Positions 23,709 to 36,645 are shown, counted from the stretch's first letter. The stretch is DNA of 64,000 nt from Gnetum montanum (GCA_015680685.1 MNCI01020094.1:852574-916573); one strand, 5' to 3'. Made by a program: numbers and translations. The notes: generated by a model not told the origin, from the sequence alone.

Positions 23709-25115
23709 TGAGGATTATGAACTTAGAAGGGGAGGTTGAATAAGTTCCCCAACTTGAAGTCAAACCTATCATAAAAGAAACACACAAAATTAGATGGTTT
23801 CCCAACTTGTGTAGTCCACACTTGGAGGGAAAATTCCTTACACACCTCCAAACTTTGTTTCTTCCAAATTGTGGTTTAGAGGATGCCACGACCTTTACAA
23901 AATTGAGCTTCACTTAGGAGTCTTTTCATTCTCCAAAACGACTCAATCCTATAGGAACCCAACAAGCTTAATACAAAGTCCTTCTTATAACAAGCACATC
24001 AATCCCATAAGGAAATAAGAAAAATAAATGGTACAAGGATAGAATGTAACTATAATTACAAGTCCTTGTCATTAAAGCTCAATTAAACATACAATTAACA
24101 TAAAGCTAAGCAAATGATGTGATAATGAAGGACAAGAGTATAAAAGCATAGATGTGATAATGATTGGTTTGATGTTGATAATACTTGCATAATTTAAAGA
24201 ATTTGATGTCTTCTTATAGCTTCATCGTTTCCAAAAATACCTTGAAATTTATGCAAAGGCTACTGAATAGCTAGTGTAAACATCTTTTTCAAAGTTGGGA
24301 TGTCTACCTAAGATTTTCCTTAATTTTGAAGAGACATCTCATTCTAAACTGGGAAGTCTCTATAGAGATGTTTCTAGGGAGATGTCTTCTTTTAGATGAA
24401 TATGTCTTCCTATGATTTCTTTCTTCTCAATATAGATGCCTACTATTTCTTAGAGATTTCTCCTTAACTCTTGAACTCTAGTTCCTAAGAATTTCTCTCA
24501 TTAATTTGGCTTCTTCCCACTTCTTGGAGCATCTTCATTTGGTTTGTAGTCTTTGGTTTCAGTCCATGCTCATTCATGTTCTCATGTTGGCTCATTACAT
24601 CTTCACTTTATTAATTTTTTGTAGATCTCATTTTTCTTGAGTCCTTAGTCCTAATGTGGAGTTCTTGTTCATGTCCTATAAACACATCATCCACAACAAA
24701 CATTCTTTGTTCTTCATTTTTGTTATGGTTTTGGTGTACTAAAAGGTCAACAGGGACATCTATAGTGGGACATCTATAGGGAGATGTCTACTATTGAACA
24801 TAGATGCTTATTGTTTTTTTGAGATGTATACTCAACTTTTAAGCTCTAACTTTTGAGGCCTTCTCTTGTTAATTTTCCTTCTTGCTAGTCCTTGGAGCAT
24901 CTTCATTTGCTTTATAGCCTTCATTTTTGTCCATGATCTCATCTTGCCCATGTAGTATTTTTTTTGACATCTCACTATAGATCTTACTATGGAGTTCTTG
25001 TTCATGTTCTATAAAAACATTATCCACCACCAACATTATATTTTCTCAATTTTTCTTAAGGTTTTGACATACAAAAGGGTCAATAATCTCCTCATTTTTG
25101 GTGATGTCCAAAACT
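23709..25115 (-). repeat. 5' LTR of element C, with an internal partial duplication
   Basis: The plus-strand start is TGAGGATTATG. It is parallel to 19,100-20,147. Its U3 half appears twice: 24,340-24,750 and 24,760-25,115 both carry 'ccttggagcatcttcattt'-type, 'gagttcttgttcatgt' and 'acatyatccac' blocks. The copies meet at a 'gggacatctatag' doublet (24,752-24,780). The second copy ends like the 3' LTR ('aataatctcctc..ttttt.gtgatgt'). Either the LTR was internally duplicated or a second LTR scrap lies beside it. Confidence 0.7.
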
Positions 25116-27412
25116 TGAGAGCCTTACATATGCATGTCAATATGGGAGCAAGTCCACTACATCAAGTGTGTCCATAATCAACCAATCATACAACTTAATG
25201 TGAACTCCTACTGAAATTAATTTGCATAATCATACAATATATACAAACAAGTGTTGACTGTGGAGACACAACATACAACCAAGATTACATGACATAACTC
25301 ACTCATGGTTCCTCAAAACGAATACGTCAAGCATTCATATAGCATATTACAAATACTTTTTAAATATCGTTCCAAACCTATAGCTCATTTACTTTAACTC
25401 AAATAGAAAAAGAAACTTAGAAATGATAAAATTAGTAGACCATGACCTCACCACAACTTATGATCTACACAAGAATCTCTGTCATAGTCTATATTTTATA
25501 TTAAAATATCATCAACATAAAAGAAAAGGTTAATAGTAACATTTTTTACTCAAGCTTGCAAAGAGTGTATAAAATCCATTAACTATTATATATGAAAAAC
25601 AAAATCCATTTCCAAAATAACAAATGATAATAACATACATTTTAGTAAAACCCATTTAATTTAGCTCAAATGATAAAAGAACATAAAATAATAAAATTAA
25701 TAGACCATGACCTCACCACAACTTGTGGTCTACAACATGACCTCCACCAAGACTCATGATTTACCTCAAAATCTTGCCAACTTCAAAGAGATTCAAATGT
25801 GACACTTTTAATTAAGCTTGAAAAAATAAATTCCATTCAATTTTATCCATAAAAATCAATATTCAATTTCAAAATAATAAATGCTTATAACATAAATTTT
25901 AGCAAAACCCACAACCTCATCAATATTTTATTGAACCTGAAGAACTAAAAAATATAAGAGAAAATGTCAAGAATCCTTATGTAATAATGGTGCATAAAAA
26001 TGAAGAATACAAATACAGAAGTAGTCACACATGAAATTGCATACATGAATACAGTAGCATAAAATCCATGAACTTACAAACATAATATTACCACCATAAG
26101 ACTACAATTTGGCAAAGCTTCTTCTCCTAGCTAATGGACACCAAAAGAACCCAATAGAATGGATCTATAGGATTTTTATAAAAAATGTTCTATTATTCTA
26201 ACCCTAAGAAAAACTTGTATTTTTTAAAAGAAAATTCATAAGAAGCTAATTCAAAACTTACTTCATTTATAAGAAATTATTTTAATAAAATATATTCAAA
26301 ATATATGCTCATAATTAATTAATTATTCATACGAAATCATGTAGCAAACAAACAAAGATGTAGCTATACCTATTGAGAATACCCAAGTCACATCTATTAT
26401 CATGAAAGTTTTTCAAGCTTATCTACCCATGCTAGTGAAATATCCATTAAATAAATATTATACAAAAATATTATTATAAATAAATTTCTCATAAATACAA
26501 TGCTATAATATACATCATCATACCAAATTATACATATAGCTAAATCTATAATGTAAAAGAAATGAGGAAAATACACAAGAATGCAAAAGAATTCTAACTC
26601 TAATATCCAAAAATAAGTAGTATTACATAATTGGTTTTTTATTATTTTAGATTTGAACACCTCCTAATCTTTTAAACCTTAACACATATGACATCTCAGA
26701 GATTGAGAGACTTAAGACAAAAGATAGTACATAAATCTATATAATAATGTGCATACATAGAATGAAGTGATAATGAAATTGAAAATTAAGTTAGTCTATG
26801 AAGTCTCGCAAGATAAAAGGGAAGAAAATTCAAGAGAAGCACTTGATCATGGATGTAGAAGTCAAGCTAAAATTTTCATCATTCTTAGAACAAATGTGAG
26901 AAGAAGTTTTAAGGAAAAAGTACAAAACAAATGCCACCTAGATCATAATTCTTCAAAGTCATTCATTTGTAACAAATTTATCATGATGTAGTCTTTGTAA
27001 AAAGGCTAAACACTTTGAAATTGTGTTAAATAAAATACTTAAATTTTAATCATTTAGTTATTCATGTAGTCATTCTACTCCTAGTTGTTCAAAAATATTT
27101 GTAATTAACAATTTTCATTTGTACATATTAAGAATGAGCTTTTGGTAAGTTGTAGGATCATGATAAAATGTTAAATATTCTATGTTAGTTAAGTTAAGAC
27201 TAAAAAACTATTTTACCAAGAAACACTAGAATAGCTCTTAACTTGGAATATATGAAAATTGCATTAATGCATCTACATTGAATATCAAGTAACTTAGAAA
27301 TAAGATGATGTTTCACCTAGAAATTTCTGTGTACCTTGTGAGTTAATGCAATTATATTTGTATAAAAATAGATGCACCAATGTAATGCTAATCTTGGCCT
27401 ATAAATATATGT
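25116..27412. other. AT-rich sequence at D's insertion site, with a 265-bp tandem duplication
   Basis: No coding signal was recognised. A diverged two-copy tandem (period about 265 bp) spans roughly 25,390-25,910; 'agaccatgacctcaccacaac' starts near 25,437 and 25,702, and 'ttttag.aaaaccca' ends both units. Just before D, 27,398-27,410 reads cctataaatatat, a good TATA box. D therefore appears to have inserted directly downstream of a promoter-like element, possibly within another LTR whose remainder resumes at 36,118. Confidence 0.5.
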
Positions 27413-27417
27413 GTTAG
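27413..27417. other. target-site duplication of element D, left copy (GTTAG)
   Basis: GTTAG directly precedes the TG of D's 5' LTR, and the identical GTTAG follows the CA of its 3' LTR at 36,113-36,117. A 5-bp duplication is standard for LTR-element integrase. Confidence 0.85.
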
Positions 27418-28460
27418 TGAAACATCTCAAATAAAATTCAAGCATAAATAGAGAAGCCTAATTGTAAAAGGGAAAAATTTAAGTCCATTCTATGTAAATT
27501 TCAATGTAATTCTGATCAAATTCAAGAAAAAAAACAAATGCCTTGATTTGCCTTTAGAAAATCTATTTTGTAATCCTATTGCATCAAAACCCTAAAGCAT
27601 TATCATTATGTAAATTTTAATTCATAGCTTAAACATGAAAAACATTGTGGATCACACTATACTAGTGTAATGGAATCGTGTTGTCAAAAACATTCTCAAT
27701 GCTAGCCTAAATGTCAAAAATGTTGCACCCATTACTAGTGTAAATCTCAAAAACATGTACTTCTCTGGTTAGTGTAAATTGTCAAAAATGTTGTGCATGC
27801 TATTAGGAAACTTGCTAGAATAAACTCAACATAGAAACAAAAAGTTATGTCCTATAACACCAAGAACCAATGCTACTTTTAGGGATATTTTGATAGACTT
27901 TTGAATCTTTGAATTTTTTAGAACTTTAAGACTTTTTGAGTAGTCTAGATATTTGAGAGCAAATAACCATTCTCCCTAGGCACCAACCACCAAGAGCACC
28001 AAAGGCCTATTACAACCTTTAGTTAAGTGCTAATCTAGAAAGCTAGGTGTATCTAAGATGGATGCAAAACATACACTACTCACTCACACGTCAGATCTCT
28101 AACAAAAATTTCAAAGAGATATGTGGAATCCTTTGAGTTCAACACTTTGAAAGTCACTAAGGCTCATAGATCTGTACCTTCTTAACCTTGTATTATAGAT
28201 TTAATACAAAAATTTGTAGTGTTTTGGCCTTATTTCATTTTTATTCTGTATTCACATTCATTTCACTCATGGATTCAATGTTGAATCCTTTATTTTCATA
28301 TTTATCACTCATTTTCCATGTACATTTGAACTTGATAATAGATTGTTAAGTTTTAGATTATCAACAAGATTGTCTAATATGCCTCAAATATCTTAAGGTT
28401 GAAATTGCTTTGCATGGAATGTTCTTCCAATTATAGCATTGAATTTTTTTCATTATTACA
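27418..28460 (+). repeat. 5' LTR of element D
   Basis: It starts TGAAACATCTC and ends 'cattattaca' at 28,460 (1,043 bp). It is parallel to 35,163-36,112 through 'ctatgtaaattt.aatgtaattctg', 'aagcattntcattatgtaaa', 'ttcactcatggattcaatgttgaat' and 'gctttgcatggaat'. Copies differ by many substitutions and small indels, so insertion is old. Confidence 0.85.
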
Positions 28461-29084
28461 ATTTTCTAATGTTAGAAGGAGGGTCTCCTCTTGTTTTCTA
28501 CACCCAAGCATGTACACTACCATTTCTTTACCATTCTACCAATTTGACAATAGTATATTTAGTGTGATTGGAGTTTGTTATGAGTGTTTGAGCATAAGCA
28601 TTTTTTGAATTTTCCTACATAAGTGAAAACTTGTCCTCTGTGCTGGACACATCCCTTGTATAGCATAAATCTTGCAATATGTTATTCTTCAACTTCTCAA
28701 ATCTACAAACTTTGCTCTTATATTTTCCTAAAGTCCTAGTGTTTCCTAAAATATATTGTGTTTAATACACTGAAACTATTTTACCTTTTTACATTTACAA
28801 AAGTCCTATTTACATTTATATTTTTACAATTACAATTTTCCTTGTTTTTACATTTACATTAATGCTAAAACCTCATTTACATTTATGCTACAACCTAGTT
28901 TACATTTACATTTTTCATTTACACTACATGTTGTAAGTTTATATTTACATAGTATTTACTTTCATGTGTTTATAAAAAAATTTATATTAACAATGTAAAG
29001 GCCTGTGCCACCTTTGTTTATTTTCTTTGTTCTATGATATTTATGTATTTTCTACTAACTATCTTACCATAGAAAATTGTTAAT
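28461..29084 (+). other. leader of element D with a 'tttacattta' low-complexity tract
   Basis: No recognisable primer site follows the LTR; 28,461 onward reads attttctaatg. 28,780-28,960 is built of repeated tttacattta words, a simple-repeat expansion. No coding signal is seen before the ATG at 29,085. Confidence 0.5.
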
Positions 29085-31130
29085 ATGACTAGAAACCAGA
29101 AGTTTTCTTGCATTTACAACATAAAATACCCCTCTATTGTTGAACATTATCAATTTCTTAAGCATTTGGGTCTAAGTCCCACACATGCTAATATCAATGA
29201 AGATCAATACAACTTCATTTACACTAAAATACAAACTGACTTATGCATTCCATGTAAAGAGTTAGACTCAAAATGCCAATTTCAGCTAGTTTATAGAAAT
29301 GTATAGGAATTCATTCCTTCTCCGTATGACCACATAGAACTTACAGAGTTCTATATACACATGTTAGTCCAATTAGTTAACACCAATGATGAGGTCATGG
29401 CAAGTGAGGAAGCTAGTTTTAAGTAGAACTAAGAGGACCAAGATAATTTTGGAGGGTATTACGAAACTAATACTCACTTAGAGGATGTCTTATAATGATC
29501 CAAACCTAACTCATCTATGAACAACCCACTATATTTCAGCTATGTGGTAAAAAAAAATACCTCCTACAACCTTCTTGAATTAAGCCTTCCAACCCTCTTT
29601 CCTATTTTCCTCCATGTTAGCATTGACACCTATTACCATGATGTCCCAATGTCCACTAATAGATTCTATTATATCAAAACCTTTTATAATATTGGCTAGA
29701 TCCTTATTGCAACCTTAAGTTTCCTATGCTTCTCTTGGTACTTCTATTTTAGATCTCCTATATTTCTCAGCCTCCTTTACAAGCATCATTCTCATTGTTT
29801 AATGCTCCTTCAATGATGACTATGCATCCTATCCCTTCATTACCATTGCCTATTATGCAACTGCACATTGCTTAGTCAATGGTGCATTCTATAGAAGCAT
29901 TAGAAAGCTTGGACCAAGCTTTCGAAATAATCCAAGACCTATGTAATGAGCTACATAAGCTTAAGGCAAGCACCACCCAAAACATGAATGTGATAGAATA
30001 TTACCAAGATAATCCTATTAACTCTTATGTACCACAAATAATATTACCAGTGAGCATCCCTATCCCAAACTTCATCAAATATAATTGTAAAGGAGATCCC
30101 AATGCACATCTCATCACTTTCCATTCTGAGTGTCTCCTTTTGAAAGCTTGGCCTTATACAGTGTTACAAATTTTCCCAATTTCATTGATAGGAAAAGCCT
30201 TAGATTGGTATAGGACATTGTTTAGGGGTTTATCTCCTCACTTGATGACCTAATCATCTAGTATTTTAACCAATATAAGTATAACTTAAAGCTAGGCACA
30301 AATTTAGATCAACTCATGAAGGTGAGATATGAGCCCCTTGATTAAGTACAAAAATTTATTCAAAGATGGAATGCAATGTTAAATGAGATTCTAGAACCCA
30401 TCTACTAGACATTTTCAAAGGAGCTATCAATGATTTCATCAAATAAAACCCTACTACTTAGATCTTCAATCATTAACGATGTATTTTCACAAATTAAGAA
30501 CATTGAGGAGGCTTCCAAGGCTAATAACTATCTAGCAAAACCAACACATAATGAGGGATATGGATAAAACTAAGATAGCATGGGAAACTGTGGCCATCAT
30601 AGTGAAAGATGCCAAAGAAAAAGAGGAACAAAAGATATGACAACCCAATGCTTCTTCTACCCCATCTTAAACATCTATCTTGAATGCTTTCAACTAACAA
30701 AATTCTCACTTTGAGTGTAAAGATAGATTCAATTACATAATGCTACCAATGAAGTCCTCTTATCTTCTCAAATAATTACTTAAGAACAACTACATTCAAC
30801 ATAATCAACTATCTAAGAATGCTTATAAGAGGCATGACCGTCTTTGTGAGACACTAGAGATCCAATAGGAGCCACCAAAGATGATCTCCAACTACTAAAA
30901 TACTTCAAGCTCAATAGATTTTATCATTATCATCAATTGCTTGGTTATGAGACTACTTTCTACCTAGCCTTGAAAGAAGATTTCTAGAAGATGATCAGTC
31001 ATGGAAAGCTAGTATCAAATGAATTTAATATTATAAATACCAATAATGATCCTAATACCATAGTCTCATTCATAAAATCCAATTAAGATTTCTTTGTCAT
31101 CCACAAGTAGACCCACAACAACCCATGATT
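29085..31130 (+). pseudogene. gag polyprotein of element D
   Basis: An N-terminal frame opens at 29,085 (MTRNQKFSCIYN). Its second part, with 'HMLVQLVNTNDEVMASEEASF', parallels E's 'QMLMAKTSPEELETMFYEEA'. The capsid domain is the frame at 29,879-30,253: 'QDNPINSYVPQIILP', 'IPNFIKYNCKGDPNAHLITF', 'WPYTVLQIFPISLIGKALDWY'. This is the plant Retrotrans_gag pattern (GDPxxHLxxF and GxAxxWY). A downstream part near 30,895-31,010 (residues 'NRFYHYHQLLGYETTFYLALK') corresponds to E's knuckle region but lacks the Cys/His ligands. Several stops and shifts occur. Confidence 0.7.
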
Positions 31131-31559
31131 AGAGTTCACCTATTATGACTAATGCCTCAATACCATCACAATTAACTAACAAGAAGGCATCACCATGAGA
31201 GTGATGAAAATAATCCATCACAAAGCCCCTTACTAAACAAACTAAAGAGAGCCAACAATAAAATTTTTGGGAGAAGGTTAATCCATAGAAGCCTACACCA
31301 AGATTAGCTCTACTTGTGAACTTTATTTTCCAAACCACATCAACTAGTAAGCCATGAGAAAATCATGAATTGAATACAAGGGGCCAAAGAAACAAGTGTT
31401 GAAGTGTGAGATGAAAATCCTAGAAAAGATGAAGTTAAGCCTACCAAAGTTGAAAAATCATATGTAAATAAAAAAAAAATTTTCTCAAATCCATGGAATA
31501 GGTTAAGCTCTCCATAAAACAAAAGAACACATTACTAAACCTATACAACTTAGTCTCAA

Positions 31560-32140
31560 ACTCCCCTACTCATAGATATGAATTGGTTAAATTATTGACC
31601 TCTATTTCCATGATTGAAGATATGACTATTGATGGGAAATTCATTTACTTTATCATTGTGCAACCTCCTCTTAGGGAAAACAAGCATCATGCTACACTTA
31701 CTTTTCATGACAGTGAAGTTAAAACTGATTCTTGAAATGAATAAGTGCTATGTACTCTCCTCTTCATTACCATATGTGTTGGACAATATAAAATTCATCA
31801 TATCCATGTGAATGATGGAGCAGAAATAAACATAATACTATTTACTATCGTCAAGCAATTAGACATGGCTAATAACATCCAAAAAACCTCCACTTTAGCA
31901 TTAATTTCTTCTAATAGGTCTAGGGTAATGGTGTGAGGCTTCCTCTTATTAGAATTTGTAGCTAGTAAGAGACTCCCTATGTCAACCAACTTCTTAGTAG
32001 TTTAAGAAACACTTGGTTTTAACCTAATCCTAGGGAGACTAATGTTGGTAAAACTATGAGTAGTCTCTCATCTTTCATACACTAAGAAATTCACCTACCT
32101 TAGAAGGATGGTGAAATGATATTCACAAAGACAAAATGTT
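31560..32140 (+). pseudogene. protease relic of element D
   Basis: Frames around 31,745-31,936 and the following text give 'HIHVNDGAEINII', the position of E's 'RVHVDDGVATNVI', so the aspartic-protease active site is altered (first Asp to Asn). 'LGFNLILGRL' near 32,010-32,040 matches E's 'LNLILGRSW' flap-end motif. It is interrupted by stops. Confidence 0.6.
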
Positions 32141-32499
32141 TCCCCCTTTAGTTAATAATGTTGTCATTGAATAGGGCTCAGAAGTAGAGTTTCAAGATAA
32201 AACTCCTGACATTAACAATAAACTTGACATTTAGGTTGGAGCCAACAACATTAAAACTGCTAACATCACATTGCTATATGAACCATTAGAACACGTTTCA
32301 TTTACCCTAGTGGAAAAGGGGAATGGTGAATGTAGGGTTGCGCAAAAGGAACTCCTTGATCTATCAAATATTAGGCAAAAACTCCACAATCAACATTTCA
32401 TTCCTTCCTTCATCAATGATTATCAATTTACTTTTGTGGCATTGTATCATGCTTCAATATTTATTTTATTTATGTATCTTCTTTTAACATTATGTTAAG

Positions 32500-33975
32500 C
32501 TTCTTAAAAGATTGTAGTCATTACATTTAAGTTGCACTTAATTTTGATTTTTATTTTATGTTTAATTTTCATTTTACATTTTTTTCGAATTTGTGTACAA
32601 AGTGTATGTTATTTTCGTGCTAGGAAATATGCTTCCCAATGCTAGCGTTTTAGGACCTAAAACTAGTAAATATGCTCGCCTTTTAGGCCCATACATCTAA
32701 TAAAATGGATTTTCCCAACCAAGAATGAAATATGCTAGCTTATGAAATCAAGAAGACCAAAAATGTTTAGTTCATAAGTGATGAAAAGAAAAAATGCTAA
32801 GGTTTCCTAAGCCAAAAGACAAATACCTATTTCTTCTATCCCCAAAAAGAAAAAATGTTAAGGTTTTTCAGGTTAGGAAGAAAATACAATAACCTTCTCC
32901 TTCTTGAGAAACCTGAAAACATAAAAAACATTACTCTCCCAAGCTAGAAAGCATAAAAATTCTACCTTCATAGGAAAAAAAACCTCAAAAATATTAGGTG
33001 AAAAACATTAACAATGCTACCTTTCTAGGGCTAGGAATGAAAAACATTGCCTTTCTAGGTAAGAAGCACAAATATGCTGGTTCATGGGATCAATAAAAAA
33101 AACTAGAATATGCTACCATCTAGGCATAAAACTTGAAAACACTACTTACCTTTCTAACACACACCAATGATGATGGTATACACTACATTCCTAGCCTTCT
33201 TTGAATTCTCAAGAATGCTAGGATTTACATTACTATAGCATAAATTATCAAGTAGACTTCTTTCCTAGCCTAAATTCCTAGAAATATTTGGATTTACACT
33301 GTTCTAGTGTAAATGATCAAAAAATGCTTCCCTCCCTAGCCTCTGTGCCAAAAATGTCACTTCTCTCCTAGCCTTGGATGCTAAAAACACTAACAATCTC
33401 TTCTTCACTTGCCTTGTGTTGTTAATGTTACCTCAAAACCCTTGGAAATGATAAGCTAGACATAATACACTTCCAAACCCTAGGGATATGTTGATAAAAA
33501 TCCCAAGTCAAGCTCAATTACATTTTCACCATGTAAACTTTAGTGTAAACTATGGAAAATGTTGCTATTTAGTAGAAAACATTATCTTAATGATCAATAT
33601 GCCACCTATGAGTTCCACTGATAGTCCCAAAACACTATTAATTAGGTTATGCCAGTGTAAATCCTAGCCTAAACCACTAATACACTATTAACATAAAGTC
33701 ATGTTGTCAAAAATGCTATCAAGATAGACACAGTTCAAATACATTATCCATGCTTATCAAAAACACTAACTATAGGGGGTATGCTACCATCTTGACATTT
33801 TTGACATTAAAATATTATTATTTGTTGCATTCATGGTGTTTACCTTAACTCATTACCTATTTTACCAATAAAATATCCAAAAATAAAACACATAACCTAT
33901 TATATTGTTTTAATTAATTAATTTTTATTTGATCAATTTACAATGAAAATGTCATTTTATGTATTCTCTTTAGTA
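32500..33975 (+). repeat. repetitive spacer of element D replacing the RT-integrase region
   Basis: There is no coding. Short phrases recur irregularly: 'aaaatgcta', 'aatatgct', 'aaacattac', 'ctagcctn..tgccaaaaatg' and 'gtgtaaat..tcaaaaa'. One phrase (ggacctaaaactagtaaat, 32,651) contains the same 'taaaactag' word that fills the spacers of element E. The same phrase type also occurs inside D's LTRs (27,640-27,800, 35,390-35,440). Confidence 0.5.
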
Positions 33976-34061
33976 TGCAGGACCTTGATGGAGCCTTCAA
34001 AATAGTAGATCTTGATGAGAATGAGTTGACTAACATGGTCAATCATTCGTACCTTAAAACC
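33976..34061 (+). pseudogene. C-terminal tail of integrase, element D
   Basis: It reads 'DGAFKIVDLDENELTNMVNHSYLK', parallel to the last residues of E's integrase 'NGAFKLADTDGNELSNLVNHLYLK' (ends 49,059). Nothing upstream in D matches the integrase core, so this marks the right edge of a pol deletion. Confidence 0.75.
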
Positions 34062-35162
34062 ATATTATATTTAATGATAACCTATTTGTTTCTAGTTTTT
34101 TTCTTCTTTTATTAGCAAAGCTAAGTCGATACATAGCCTAGATGAACTTCATGAATTGTGAAAAGGGAGAGTGCATGACCTTTCCTTCTTGGTCAAAAAA
34201 CACTAAAAAGTTTTGTACAAAATTTGTAAAAAAAAAGATAAAACCTTCTCTTGCTCTAGTAATTATATCTCATAGTGGCCAATGCTTGCTTTCTTATCTC
34301 ATGTTATCTATTCTTATTCCATGTTTCTATAATTTTTTTTCTTGTTCTATCTAAGTTGTGTTTGTAGGATGAACCTAAAATCATTGTAGAGGTATGAATC
34401 ATCATAGTAGTAAGTTATCACATGATCTTAACACATGAGATTTGACTAGCATGTTTGACCATGCCAATAGTGCTTTCCCCATATCATTCCCATTATCCAT
34501 TCTAAGGCATAACCATGTAACCATTTTAACCTTTCCCATCTTGCTTATGATGAAAACCCATGTATGATATTCTTGTGTCTTCATCATATGATATCCTTCA
34601 CATTCCTAATCAATTAGTTCATTGACTCTCCTAATGTTTCATCCAGTGAAATCATAACCAATATTTAGCCTTGGAATCGAAATCCAATAAATGTTTCAAA
34701 CCTAGAAAAAAGGGGGGGAAAGCCAAGAAAGGCAGGAGGCCAAAATAGACTAAAGAAAAAAAAACTAAGGGCTCAAAAAAATCCAAGTGGCTAAAGTAGC
34801 CTATCAAAAAGCACTAGTTTCTCTAAGATCAAATATTAATAACTAGTAATCTAAGTGTAACATGCAATGTAATCATCAACTAGTGAATATATCACTAGAT
34901 CATGATGTCAACATATTTGGAATTCTTCATTAGCCTACTAACCATTTCCAAAAATAATATCTAGCCAAAATACCTTACAATAAATTCTCACTATTTCCAT
35001 TTTAACCTTACTTCATTATTGTAAGTACTCCTTGGCATGATTTGACAGCTATGGAATCAAGTGTGGAGAGAGTAGTGTTGATGATGAACCTGCAATAGTG
35101 TTTCATATTCTTTGTCGATGTCTTTTGGGTCAATCCTTTAAACATCAATAAATAGGGGCTAA
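34062..35162 (+). other. 3' non-coding region and polypurine tract of element D
   Basis: 35,040-35,162 parallels 50,500-50,604 of E ('tttcntattctttgtcga', 'ctntaaacatcaanaaa'). The polypurine tract aataggggc lies at 35,150-35,158, just before the LTR. The remainder has no recognisable coding; the frame at 34,142-34,354 is unsupported. Confidence 0.6.
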
Positions 35163-36112
35163 TGAAACACCTCAAAAAAATTTCACCATAAACAGGGAAA
35201 TCTAACGGCAAAAGGAAAAAACTTAAGCCCCTTCTATGTAAATTTTAATGTAATTCTGCTCAAATTTGAAAGCAAAAATAGTTGCCTTGATTTTTCTCTA
35301 GAAAATATATTTTGTAATCTTGTTTCATCAAAACCCCAAAGCATTCTCATTATGTAAAGTATAATTCATAGCTTAAAACATGAAAAACACAACACTTCTC
35401 TGGTCAGCATAGATTGTCAAAAACACTATATATGCTACTAGGAAACTTTCCAAAACTAAGTTAACACAGAAACAACAAGCTATGGCCCATAAAACCAAGA
35501 ACTACTACCATATTTCAAGAACTTTTGACAAAATTTTGAATCTTGAAATTTTTAAAAACTTTAAGTCTTTCTGAGTGGTCCAGAGATTCGAGACCATGTA
35601 GCCATTCATCCCAATCACCAACCATTGAGAGCACCAAAAACTTATTTTAGCCTTCAGTCAAGTGTAGATCTAGCAACCTAGACACATCTAAGATAGCCAC
35701 AGAACATACCCTAACCATCCACACACTAGATCTACAATATCAATTTGAAAGAGATCTATGGAATCCTCTTAGTTCCATACTTTGAAAGCCATTGAGGCTG
35801 ACTTATCTGTATCTTCTGAACCTTGTAATACAAATTTAATATAAAAATTTATAGTGTTTTAGCCTTATTTCTTTTATGTTTTTTATTTATGTTCATTTCA
35901 CTCATGGATTCAATGTTGAATTCATTATTTGCATATTTATCGCTCAGTTTCCTCATATAATCAATCTTGGTAATAAATCATTAAGCCCTTAGGTGATTGA
36001 CAAGACTAACTAAGATGCCTTAGATTCCTTCAAGATCCATGGATCTTGAGGTTAAAATTTCTTTGCATGGAATTTTTTTGGTTTTCATTTGTCAATTTTT
36101 TCTATCATTACA
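35163..36112 (+). repeat. 3' LTR of element D
   Basis: It starts TGAAACACCTC after the polypurine tract and ends 'tatcattaca' at 36,112, followed by GTTAG (36,113-36,117). Length is 950 bp. It is about 90 bp shorter than the 5' copy, mainly through a deletion after 'catgaaaaacac' (35,390). Confidence 0.85.
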
Positions 36113-36117
36113 GTTAG

Positions 36118-36464
36118 AATTGTAAAAATTTCATAGTTTTAGTTTAAGGACCCAAACTCTTGCAATTTATTTCCTTAATTCTTAGTTAATTAGGATGTAA
36201 TCACAAAATGCATTTGAGATTTTATTTGAGTAATTATACTTGGAGTAATGATGAATAATAATAAAGATTTAGATTAATTCCTACACATTGTAGGACTTTA
36301 ACTTAGAATTTATTTATTTTTATTGTAATTTATTAATACTATTTAGCCTAATGTTTAAATTTTCTCTTATATTAGTTATGTCAAATTGAGCATATCAAGA
36401 TATTAATTATGAACCATCATTAACTTAGTAACGCCATTAGTTAATTAATATGATTCTCCAAGTA
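36118..36464. other. AT-rich sequence between elements D and E
   Basis: This 347-bp stretch is what follows D's right target duplication and precedes E's left one. No coding is seen. It may be the downstream half of the TATA-bearing repeat interrupted at 27,412. Confidence 0.5.
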
Positions 36465-36469
36465 GTTAG
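36465..36469. other. target-site duplication of element E, left copy (GTTAG)
   Basis: GTTAG precedes the TG at 36,470 and recurs at 52,030-52,034 right after the CA ending E's 3' LTR. Confidence 0.8.
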
Positions 36470-36645
36470 TGAAACACTGTGAAAATTTCGAGGGCTTGAT
36501 AGTTCAATGAAAAAACTGGTGACTCAGACGAAGGGTTGCAACAAGACAAGGTGCGACAAGTTCCTTTTCAGTTTAAGGTCTATCCCACAGAGCTGCACAG
36601 CACAGCACAAGTGAATTCTAGAAGATGGAGCAAAGCGATGGATGC
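36470..36645 (+). repeat. 5' LTR of element E, reduced to its first about 175 bp
   Basis: It parallels the start of the 3' LTR (50,605-50,772): 'aaaaaactggtgactcagac', 'aagggttgcaacaag' and 'cacaagtgaattctagangatgg'. It then passes directly into gag-like coding sequence. The remaining about 1.25 kb of LTR, the primer site, the leader and the gag N-terminus are missing, so E's own sense promoter is gone at this end. An ORF drawn from 36,536 crosses the deletion joint and its first 35 codons are LTR. Confidence 0.7.

Larger units (their letters stand above)
19100..25115 (-). mobile_element. Ty1/copia-type element C, gag only
   Basis: The minus-strand order is 5' LTR (about 25,115-23,709), initiator-Met primer site (23,706-23,694), gag (23,653 to about 22,000), about 1.85 kb without recognisable coding, then 3' LTR (about 20,147-19,100). 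The primer site plus a UBN2-type gag with CX2CX4HX4C knuckle identify the copia superfamily. No integrase, RT or RNase H motif could be read on either strand in 20,148-22,000. The element is either a non-autonomous deletion derivative or extremely eroded in pol. Confidence 0.75.
27418..36112 (+). mobile_element. Tat-like Ty3/gypsy element D, non-autonomous (gag-protease, no RT core)
   Basis: Boundaries are firm: terminal TG/CA, two parallel LTRs and matching GTTAG flanks. Internally it carries a gag-like polyprotein, a Tat-type protease relic, a repetitive spacer, and then only the extreme C-terminal tail of integrase. RT, both RNase H domains and the integrase core are absent between 32,500 and 33,975. 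It is clearly related to element E, sharing gag, protease, integrase tail, pre-polypurine region and LTR end 'atcnttaca'. It probably depended on E-like elements for mobilisation. Confidence 0.8.

Noticed and set aside
28780-28960. tttacattta tract as a telomere-like or centromere satellite
   Set aside because: The plant telomere word is TTTAGGG; this is an irregular low-complexity leader of D.
36513-36537. TGGTGACTCAGACG as a Tat primer-binding site next to the 5' LTR of E
   Set aside because: It resembles the Tat primer site, but the same block recurs at 50,640 within the first 50 bp of E's 3' LTR, after the polypurine tract. It is therefore part of the LTR.
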